Positions 11,571 through 19,449 of a stretch of 64,000 nucleotides of DNA are shown in pieces (position 1 is the stretch's first letter; every line of letters starts with the position of its first letter). Under the pieces are notes generated by a model. That model worked only from the letters and a program-made list of their open reading frames with translations. It searched no databases and was not told where the DNA came from. The stretch spans positions 619,738 through 683,737 of the forward strand of contig CAXAMN010021224.1 in the NCBI GenBank assembly GCA_963970005.1. Reading direction: 5' to 3'. The stretch is from Durusdinium trenchii (lineage: Eukaryota > Sar > Dinophyceae > Suessiales > Symbiodiniaceae). The position numbers were made by a program, and so were the translations under genes.

Positions 11571-12934
11571 GCAGAACCCGTTAATGGACACCCCTTGGCA
11601 GCTAAGGGGCTATAAATAGACACCCCGACAGGAGGGTGGTACCAAAAGCCATTGGGACCATCAGGGTCCCCCTGTGGAAAAGACACTTCTTCTTTGTTCG
11701 CCCAAGACCGAGGGATCGCAAAGAAAACACCGGAGGATTGTTTGGCCCATTGGAGCTTGCAGAACCGATGTGTCAGGGACAGAATCCACTTGGAAGACAA
11801 GGGGAACCATGTGAGCGAGGTAAACCGCTTCACCTGGAAATCGATCCACAGGATCTGAAACATGGGACCAACACTGCTGCAAGACGTGTTTTTTCTTGTA
11901 AGAGTCAGTCATATGCCCAGAACCTGACTGATCCCCTGTTATGGAGGCCTATATCATTGTGACAGTGGGTTTGCTTCAGAGATCCACTACCACCTCCTTT
12001 TGTAGGAACTGACCGCCACATCCTCAAAGATCTCGGCATGTGCATGCTGGTCAGCGCTGTGCATGCTGGTCAGCGTGAGTTAGCCGATGTGAGGGGTCTC
12101 AGAGATGATTCTCTGTGGTGATGCGGTGACGTTGGAACGGGCATGGACAGGCATGGACATGCTGGGGGTGGTTGAAAAGGGGTCTTTCTGGTGCATATGG
12201 ATTCCAGATGCATGTTCGTGTTTGGGTGAATTGCTCCAGGGGGGTCCAATTCCCCGCCCAAAGAATCCTGTTCGCTTCGCACCACGACTTGCTGTTCTTT
12301 TTTTCTTTGCTATCTTTGCTCAGCAAGCCGGTAGTCTTGTAGCACTTTGTGGATGTTGGAGAGGGTCGACCAGGACGCCAGAAACACATCGCAGGAGGCC
12401 TTAAGGGACTCCAAAAGAGCGGAGCTCAGGCCCTCCTCTCAAGCAGGTGGAACCGGTGCATCCAGGTGATCTGTGCTGATGGGCATACAGGTGATGATGC
12501 ATGCAGCTGTTGTTTTTTTTTTTTTTTCTGTTTTTTCATGGTTTCTCAGGTGCCTCTCGGGGTTTGTAGATGTTTTTTTGGTTTTTAAGTCATGACAAGC
12601 CAGAGGGTGTCCCTCCAAACACCGGGATCGTCGGGGCCAGGAAGGCCAGGTGTTTAGGAATGACTTCGGAAGGTCTGAGATGGTCTGATTGCCTGTTTGA
12701 GAAGGTATTTGCAACCCCATACTAACTGGTTTGTTTGTTTGAGGATGTTCAAGCCTGTACCAGACTAGGTCACTTGGGAGCAATGCTTTTTTGCAGCTCC
12801 GGCAATCAATTTGAGGTCTTCATACTACAGACCACCAAGACTTGCAGTTGACTATAGGATCTTCTACTATAGGCGACTTAAACTTGGGATCGGACCTATG
12901 TATCCCAAACAGAATGAATTATATATACCTGGAG
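11571..12934. other. no supported gene
   Basis: No known domain is seen. A T-rich tract with (T)15 near 12510-12530 and a doubled GCATGCTGGTCAGCG at 12044-12076 are the only structure noticed. Confidence 0.45.
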
Positions 12935-13036
12935 TCGACCCGTGCGTACCTCGGAATGGGTACAGTCGTACCTTTTTTTTGTGTTCGGGTCATGTCCCCA
13001 TGTTCTAAGGTACTGGGTCAGTCGGGTCCAGGTAGT
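12935..13036 (+). repeat. family B foldback element
   Basis: GTACCTCGGAATGGGTACAG, TCGGGTCATGTCCCCATGTT, AAGGTACTGGGTCAGTCGGG and TCCAGG appear in family order, with a T run in the middle. Confidence 0.75.
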
Positions 13037-13250
13037 CATATAATCATAAAACCCTTATCATTTGCAATGGAAAAACACCCAACTCTTCATCCATGGACCT
13101 TTGAATCCGGCGGATTTGCACCCACACGTCTGAGGGCGCTTCGCCAGCAGCTGCAGAAGCAGCTCTTTCAGGTGCGATGGACAGCGTGGAGTGGCGGGTG
13201 ATGGACACCGACTCACCAGGTCCATGGCTTTTTCGCTCCATCCACGACAG

Positions 13251-13500
13251 GTCCCAGTAAAGGTAAACCAGTCGCACGGACAGCAGCACGGAAGGCATCG
13301 GAAAAGCGTGTCCATGAAGAGTTACAATTGGGAGGTGAAGTGCCCATGATACCACCCCTTGAGGGTCCAGGACTTGGCCCAGCCACTTCGCCAGAGCAGG
13401 TGGGCGCAGAGAAGCAGCGGGGCAGCCTGTTCGGGCGACTGAAGCGCTCTGCCTCTGCAGAGGAGACGCGTCTCGGTAAAGGAGGCTGCTCTTGTGCAGA
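13251..13500 (+). CDS. possible exon, basic unrecognised protein
   Basis: After CACGACAG an open frame runs about 80 codons: a Lys/Arg/Ala-rich start (KPVARTAARKASEKRVHEEL), a Pro/Gly linker (PPLEGPGLGPATSPEQVGAE), then RGSLFGRLKRSASAEETRLG. The lengthy unbroken frame and biased composition suggest coding, perhaps a linker of a larger protein. No domain is recognised. It ends just before the composite repeat at 13564. Confidence 0.35.
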
Positions 13501-13563
13501 CGATGGGAGTGGAAGGATGTGTGTTATAGGGCGTTCTTTGACTTTGTCCTACTCTTTTTCCTC

Positions 13564-13934
13564 AAACAGTTTACTGCTGGGGTTCTATCTTAGAAAAAGA
13601 AAGAGCTGGCCACCCTCACTGTCCGCGCCCCTGAACTCTGTGGCTTGTGGCCTGGCTCTGTGGCCCGGCTCTGTGTCCGGGTCTTGTCCTTGTCTTGGCC
13701 GCGCCCGTGAACTCTGTGGCCGGGCTCTGTGGCCGGGTCTTGTCCTCCTCTTGTCCTGCTCTTCTCGTGTCTTCTCTTGTGGCCGAACAATTAGCGATGT
13801 CGATGCCGACAAAAATCATTAATAAAGCAATTTGCTCTTGGGGGGGGAAGGTAGGACGTACCAAGAAATCGTTTTTGGCTAATGTTAGTCCCAACGAATC
13901 GTTTTGAAACTGTTTGGGGTCTATGCTGGTATAA
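13564..13934 (+). repeat. composite dispersed repeat G, copy 1
   Basis: It begins AAACAGTTTACTGCTGGGG and ends GAAACTGTTTGGGGTCTATG plus CTGGTATAA. Its interior is a GC-rich minisatellite of CTCTGTGGCC / GTCTTGTCCT variants followed by GCCGAACAATTAGCGATGTC and a G8 run. A second copy lies at 16012-16479. The ends AAACAGTTT and AAACTGTTT are inverted relative to each other, which could be short terminal inverted repeats. Confidence 0.88.
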
Positions 13935-14629
13935 TTGACATGCTTTGATAGGTGACCTGCATTATACTTCAATATGATCCTATAGCTGGTTTCGTTGGAT
14001 TCTCAGCCTTCAATGTCAAATTCCTGGTTCATACGCTCGCGCGCGGCCAATCGCTTTCAGAGGTTAACGATCGTGGATCACTTGCTCTATGAAGACCTGG
14101 TCTTCCATCACAGGCCGCCGGGAGACACCCGGAGAGACCAGACTGACTGTCGCAGAGCTTTGACTCATCCCATGTCGGTCGCTGATGCCTCTCCGCGTGT
14201 TTCGCCTTTTGTGAGCCACGAGGCAAAATACATACGAGTCATTTTTTGTTCTCAAACTGTCGGTGCATTCCTGGACCTTGCATGACAGATTGAATGATGA
14301 ATATACGGAATCCCTGTAAGGATTCCCGTAATGGACTATATTTAAAAAAAATACATTATTATTTATTTTGTCTTTAATACTGAAATTCTCATCGTAGTAT
14401 ACTGTTGTAAGAGTTCGCCAAGTATCCTGATGGTCTCCTTTAGCATTCCCATGCTTTCCCGGTCGCCTCAATAATTTGTCACCAACCCTGTCAAATTGGT
14501 AGATTGTACCAGCACCTTCCAAGGGGTCTCCAATAGACTACCCTAAACTACCAGTGAATCTACAACACCCCGAAATGAAGGTCCAGGTAGAATGCTGTTT
14601 CTTTGCACCCATTTGATGTTTCGACACCA
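13935..14629. other. no supported gene
   Basis: Short inverted ATACGGAATCCCTGTAAGGA / GGATTCCCGTAATGG near 14301-14334 could form a small hairpin. No coding evidence. Confidence 0.45.
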
Positions 14630-14631
14630 GC

Positions 14632-14798
14632 AGGCACTTCACCCTGCTGCTGAACTCCTTAGGGCGTCGCTCCCTTTGGAGGACGTCCCTGCAGCTCTTG
14701 CCAGAGATGTGGCAGAGGGCAGCTTGTGCGCATGTTTTCTCCGTGCGGTGGTTCCCGCTTCCAGTGCAGATGTGACTGTTGGAGAGTCAAGTGTTTGA
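14632..14798 (+). CDS. possible exon, unrecognised protein
   Basis: Following TCGACACCAG the frame reads QALHPAAELLRASLPLEDVP and then AALARDVAEGSLCACFLRAV, ending at TGA (14798). Ala/Leu-rich and helix-prone with GC-rich codons. The family is unknown and it does not fit the PPR consensus well. Confidence 0.28.
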
Positions 14799-15289
14799 GG
14801 TGCCAGCTGCCCAGTATGCGTGCGGGAATTCACCCACCCAGCCAAAGTCAAACGCCACACTTGGAAAATGAAGCAGAAAGAACGTGACATCACCCTCCAT
14901 TCGCCTTGACTGTGCGAGAACATGTCCAACAACCCAACCCTGAGGATACAGCTTGATCATGGTTGATCTAGACTTCCAAGACCGATCTTGAATCCTGTTT
15001 ATGCTTGGGCTAGGTTCTGGCACACGACCTTCTTCTATATTTAATGTAGTACGTCATAATACGACACAAGATGGTTCCAAAGGGCTGCATTTTGGAGGGT
15101 ATAGGGGTGCCCCTGTCACCTTTGCTCTCTGGATGGGACCCTATCCCGACATGGTTCCGCCACTGGTACTTTGGTCATGGCACAGGCGAGTGTTCCACCA
15201 GCCCGAGCGAGACCCATCCGCCCAGCCCGGTGGTCCGGCCCGGTGGTCTGGTCGGACCCGTGGTCGTCCGGTCGCCCGTCGGCGCCGAG

Positions 15290-15362
15290 GACTTGGTGCC
15301 CAACAGCATCAGCTTCAATGCGGCCATGGACGCGTGCCAAAAAGGCGAGGAAGAAAGCCGAC
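15290..15362 (+). CDS. PPR half-motif exon fragment
   Basis: The frame reads LVPNSISFNAAMDACQKGEE, which matches the first helix and turn of a dinoflagellate PPR motif (N-S-I-S-F-N at the usual TYN position, then DAC-K-G). The preceding codons are Pro/Val/Gly-rich. The expected W..AL..L second helix does not follow in frame: the sequence turns into ESRPTEGGLW. Either the exon ends near 15350 or the motif is truncated. Confidence 0.6.
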
Positions 15363-15839
15363 CCACCGAGGGAGGCCTTTGGAGAACGTGGAAAACATGG
15401 TGACCTCAGAGGTCCCTATAATAATGTATAAGTCCCATCATACATCCCCCATCATGCCTCATATACGGAGGTGTAAGACTGTAGAACTATTCTGGTAGGG
15501 GGGTGGTGATCAATCAACAGTCTACATCACCATGATCCTGAGAAGGATATGTCCCTGTGCCCGAGGCCTGGGTCGTGACAGGGGGGTGCATGAAGATGGA
15601 CAACTCGGAAGCCTTCGCTCCGACTGAATCAGACACCTCAGGTCATGCAGATCAGGTCCTTGTCCATTGTTCCCCTTGCTACTTAGTATAGCTTCTTGTT
15701 ACTGGTAGATCCTGGCCTCCAACTACCGCGATGGCACCGAACCACCGCGTTCCCGCGTCCTTCGTCGTCGCCCGATGCACCCGATGTCCCAACACCCAGC
15801 GACGGAGGGCCGGGCGAGCCTCGCTGGACCGGCGCACGG

Positions 15840-15920
15840 CCGGTTTCGGCGTCGGTGATGTCTCAGGTGCGGCTTGGCAACATGCCACCAGCCTGCTGAA
15901 GGACAGGGATGGCCAGTTCA
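15840..15920 (+). CDS. weak PPR second-helix fragment
   Basis: GAAWQHATSLLKDRDGQ resembles the W..AL.LL...  half of a PPR motif. It follows TGATGTCTCAG, which could be an acceptor. Only about 15 residues support the call, so it is tentative. Confidence 0.3.
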
Positions 15921-16011
15921 AGCATGCAAAAGAATCATCGAGACGATGCTTGGGGGATGTTGGGTGGTGGGTGGTTATGTACTATATGGAGGCATTTGGA
16001 GGGAGCAACTA

Positions 16012-16479
16012 AAACAGTTTACTGTTGGGGTTCAATCTTAGACAAAAAGAGCTGGCCACACTCACTGGCCGCGCCCCTGAACTCTGTGGCTGGACTCTGT
16101 GGCCTGGCTCTGTGGCCCGGCTCTGTGTCCGGGTCTTGTCCTTGTCTTGGCCGCGCCCGGCTGAACTCTGTGGCCTGGCTCTGTGGCCGGGCTCTGTGTC
16201 CAGGTCTTGTCCTCCTCTTGTGCTCCTCTTGTCCTTCTCTTGGCCGCGCCCCTGAACTCTCTGGCCGCGCTCTGTGGCCGGGTCTTGTCCTCCTCTTGTA
16301 CTGCTCTTCTCTTGTCTTCCCTTATGGCCGAACAATTAGCGATGTCGATGCCGACAAAAATCTCTGATCAAGCAATTTGCTCTTGGGGGGGGAAGGTAGG
16401 GCGTACCAAGAAACCGTTTTTGACTAATATTGGTCCCAACGAATCGTTTTGAAACTGTTTGGGGTCTATGCTGGTGTAA
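16012..16479 (+). repeat. composite dispersed repeat G, copy 2
   Basis: Same orientation, ends and 3' block (GCCGAACAATTAGCGATGTC, then GGAAGGTAGG, ACGAATCGTTTTGAAACTG) as 13564-13934. The internal CTCTGTGGCC/GTCTTGTCC minisatellite is expanded, which explains the extra 97 bp. Confidence 0.88.
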
Positions 16480-16579
16480 CTTTCAGATGTGTTACATGTT
16501 TCACTACCTTATGGTTGTTCGACCAAAATTCAGAACTCTTCACTTTGGTCAAGACCTGACTTGCGGTTCCGATGCGGTC

Positions 16580-17509
16580 TGATGTGTCTCACTTTTGGGG
16601 GGGACACCTTCGAACAAAGAAATTCCCGCTTTCCATACGATGACAAAGCAAGCTCGTTGGCCCTTCATTCATCAGCCCTGGCTCCGGTGGAGATTGGGCC
16701 AACTTGAGCTACGTCAATTCGCTCTCGAATGAGTCCCTGATGGCCATGATGTTTCTGCACTGGTGCAAACACCCGACTACGCGACTGTTTCCGGATGAGA
16801 TGCTTGGCACAGTCTCAAGACTTCTTGCCCGGCTTTCAAAAGTGTCCGGCGCTACTGTTGCCCGAGCGGTGTCATTTCCGGCATTTCAGAAGACGAGGTT
16901 GCTGTAAATGCATACCTATCATGGACAGAAGGTGTCATAGCGAGGCGGTCCAGGGGATGCATTTCGAAGGAAGCCAACAAGATCCGCATTGACCTTCGTT
17001 GTCAAGGAAATTTGGACACTCTCACAAAAGGATATCGTGAGGCTTCAAGCATTTTCGTTGAACAGGCCACGTTCCTCGGGCATGGAAAATTCAGGGAGCA
17101 TAAGGAAAATGTCATTTCCAAAGACAAAGTCACGCAGTTCACGTTTCCGAAACTAATCCTTGATTGGGAAAGTGGATTTGTCAATTACATCTTTGGACAA
17201 AACCATTTCCGTTTTGCTGACCATACTGAGCCAATCTCAACTGTAAACTTCATGAAGTCAGTGATTGCCCATACATTTGGTTTTTTCTGTGGATGCACAC
17301 ACTTTCCAACTTGCAACAAGATTTACTTTGTTGAAACTCATTATGGAACATTCGCTTTTTTGAGATTTTCACAAAGGGAAATTGTTGAGTTTAAGAAGTG
17401 TTTGCTTGATGGAGGAAATGAAACCGTCATTCGGGGTCTTCTCAAAATTGAGAATCTTGAAACCTATGACCCGGGGCAACCAAGTGCCTACGACTTCTTG
17501 ACAAACTAG
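16580..17509 (+). pseudogene. decayed gene of unknown family, AT-richer than surroundings
   Basis: The 3' frame is open from 16799 to a TAG at 17507. Its last 165 codons are rich in Phe, Lys, Asn and Ile (for example FVNYIFGQNHFRFADHTEP and THFPTCNKIYFVETHYG), unlike the Ala/Arg/Leu-rich frames around it. The upstream frame 16644-16860 (SLMAMMFLHWCKHPTTRLFP) appears to be its N-terminal continuation. The two meet in a CCC run at 16861-16863, where one missing base would explain the frame change. A further piece at about 16600-16640 (DTFEQRNSRFPYDDK) may precede it in a third frame. No family, signal peptide or membrane segment is recognised. Composition suggests transferred or mobile origin. 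Both reading frames end within 80 nt of the repeat at 17585. Confidence 0.55.
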
Positions 17510-17584
17510 CATTTGCGGAAATGTGCGGTGTTGGAGGCATAAGATCTTCGACATCTTTTTGCAAACAATTCGTAGGTTTTAGAT

Positions 17585-17700
17585 CGAAGCATCTATTTTA
17601 CGAAAGCCAGCCTTCGTAAAAGGCGCTAGCGGAGTTGTGTCTGGCGAACGAAGTGAGTAGTTAGGGGGTCTGGGGGGGGGTGGCCCGAGAAAGGTATACG
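17585..17700 (+). repeat. dispersed repeat H, copy 1
   Basis: Contains CGAAAGCCAGCC, then GGCGAACGAAGTGAGTAGTT and a GGGGG-rich tail. The same blocks in the same order recur at 57898-57972. It lies directly 3' of the decayed AT-rich gene and could be that element's 3' end. Confidence 0.6.
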
Positions 17701-17827
17701 TCAACTCGGCACATGCTGGGGGAGGAGGGTGCTCCGAGGGAAGGTTTTTTGAGGTTGTGTTGGAGGTGATTTTTGAGGGGTGGTGATGCAAGAAATGCCA
17801 AATGCATCATTTGCATCATCTGAATGG

Positions 17828-18040
17828 AAAGGTGTAGTTGGCACCTTGCAAGGTATAGAGACCTAGGGTAGCCATAGTGGAGCTACCAGGTATAGTACTT
17901 CAAGTTGCCTTTCCGTCAACCGCTTGAGAACCTCTACACACGCACAGCAATCCACAGCTTTGAAGTCTCATTCGTGCTTTGAACTTGTATAGGTGTGTAA
18001 GAGGTATAGCAACATAGTATTTATACGGACCCAGGGTAGC
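17828..18040 (+). repeat. 0.2-kb duplicated block, left copy
   Basis: Runs from GGTGTAGTTGGCACCTTGC to TTATACGGACCCAGGGTAGC and is repeated almost identically at 18152-18360 beyond an assembly gap. Confidence 0.92.
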
Positions 18041-18116
18041 TACAAGTAGCTACAGTTCTGTTCCCGGGCATGGCGCGCATGAGGCTTCAAAGCTGTGGTT
18101 TTCAAGCTAAATTCAA

Positions 18117-18126
18117 NNNNNNNNNN
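18117..18126. other. assembly gap (10 N)
   Basis: Ten consecutive Ns. A fixed short N run is usual for an unsized scaffold join or masked ambiguity, so the true distance is unknown. Confidence 0.98.
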
Positions 18127-18151
18127 ACTCTGTTCAGGCCACCTTGAAAAT

Positions 18152-18360
18152 AAAGGTGTAGTTGGCACCTTGCTAGGTATAGAGACCCAGGGTAGCTATA
18201 GTGCAGCTACCAGGTATAGTACTTCAAGTTCCCTTTCCGTCAACCGCTCGATAGCCTCTACGCACAGCAATCCACAGCTTTGAAGTCTCATTCGTGCTTT
18301 GAACTTGTGTAGGTGTGTAAGAGGTATAGCAACATAGTATTTATACGGACCCAGGCTAGC
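18152..18360 (+). repeat. 0.2-kb duplicated block, right copy
   Basis: Near-identical to 17828-18040. Visible differences include TTGCTAGG for TTGCAAGG, GTTCCCTTT for GTTGCCTTT, and loss of ACAC in the CTCTACACACGCACAG stretch. Confidence 0.92.
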
Positions 18361-18473
18361 TTCAGAAGAGCACTCCGATACTTCACTTACAGCACTCCTT
18401 GAAGAGCATGAGTCGCTTGCGCATAGCCACCAGAAACAAAAAATCTTAGTCTTACTGGAAGTGGAATGAAACA

Positions 18474-18582
18474 CCAGGACCTTCAGAATGACCTCTTTGG
18501 AGTCTCCAAGTGACCTCATTCGGGACTAAGTGACTAAGTGACCTCATTCTGGGATCTCGGACGGTCACTTTGAAGGTCCTGG
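18474..18582 (+). repeat. family C foldback element
   Basis: CCAGGACCTTCAGAATGACC faces GGTCACTTTGAAGGTCCTGG. The interior carries two CTAAGTGACCTCATTC-type blocks. The outer 12 nt are perfectly inverted. Confidence 0.8.
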
Positions 18583-18969
18583 TAGACACCAAATGATGTC
18601 AATGTGGATAGATTTGGCTACGGCCTAAAACATCGGATTCCATCCAAACCCCCCCTGTGCAGAGGAAAAATCCGGGCAAAATGACACCGAACCCCTCAAT
18701 TGCCAGGAAGCGCAGGTTTTTGTTTTGACATGGTTACCTCTGTGTGGGCAGAACAAGACATGAAGCAGATTTGACACGCGGCCGCAAGCAGCTGCGCGAG
18801 CTCATTTGCTTGCTTCGACGCGCAGTTGTCGAGAAAGGGAAGCGCTGGCTTTCGTTTTGCAGCTTCTCAGGTTTGCAAAATTGCCAAATTCAAGAAGTTG
18901 AGAATTGCAGAGTTTTGGTTTCTTTGACAGAAACAGTGTCAGGTCGCCTAACCAGTAATCTGTCCCATG
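18583..18969. other. region upstream of retrotransposon, no supported gene
   Basis: A short frame 18775-18850 (TRGRKQLRELICLLRRAVVE) ends at a CTCAG-GT site and could be an exon or the 5' part of the retroelement. The 5' end of the element could not be placed. Confidence 0.35.
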
Positions 18970-19074
18970 GATGCCGGCTGCCCCTGGGACCCCCGTTGGC
19001 GGGGAACGCCCTCGGCTCTCCGGGGGGGCTGGTGCTGCTGATGCAGCCATGCAGCCGGCCGATGATGATGATGA

Positions 19075-19449
19075 CCCTATGCATGGGGGGCCGATTGGAG
19101 CTGCCCGGCGCCTGGCTGCGTCGCCGCGGCTCATAGTGGCCATGCGGGATGGGAGACCTTTACCGGCCTCCGGGCGCATGTGGATGCCCACATCCTTGGC
19201 CAGATTCCAGGGGCAGTTCCAGCAGAGTGGTTGAGGGCACGGAACATGGTCTCCTGCCGCGAGTGCTCCAGACTGGTGAGCCGCCGTTGCAATGGTGGAG
19301 TTCACCGCACTTGTGTTGCGGATCGGCTAGCTGCGCGCCCTCAGCCTTTGTCTCTCCCTGGTGCTTGCTTGGATGCAGACTTGGACACAGTGCTTGGCAG
19401 CCTTCCTTCATTGGATGACATTTTTTTCGGCTCCGATTGGCACTCGTGA
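19075..19449 (+). CDS. retrotransposon N-terminal zinc-finger region
   Basis: This frame is open from 19075 to TGA at 19447. It holds a Cys/His cluster (C at 19102 and 19117, H at 19177 and 19189, around WETFTGLRAHVDAH) and then a tight CRECSRLVSRRCNGGVHRTC cluster (C19255, C19264, H19303, C19312; C-x2-C-x12-H-x2-C). R2-like elements use such fingers to bind target DNA. Removing one T from the T7 run at 19421-19427 joins it in frame to the reverse transcriptase (...LDDIF then SAPIGTRDL). An acidic stretch just upstream (DDDDD, 19055-19072) sits in another frame, separated by the G6 run, and may be the true N-terminus. Confidence 0.72.
   Translation, partial: PYAWGADWSCPAPGCVAAAHSGHAGWETFTGLRAHVDAHILGQIPGAVPAEWLRARNMVSCRECSRLVSRRCNGGVHRTCVADRLAARPQPLSLPGACLDADLDTVLGSLPSLDDIFFGSDWHS

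Noticed and set aside
13585-13822. Leu/Cys/Gly-rich open frames over the composite repeat
   Set aside because: They are translations of the CTCTGTGGCC/GTCTTGTCC minisatellite and recur in several frames in both copies, so not protein-coding evidence.
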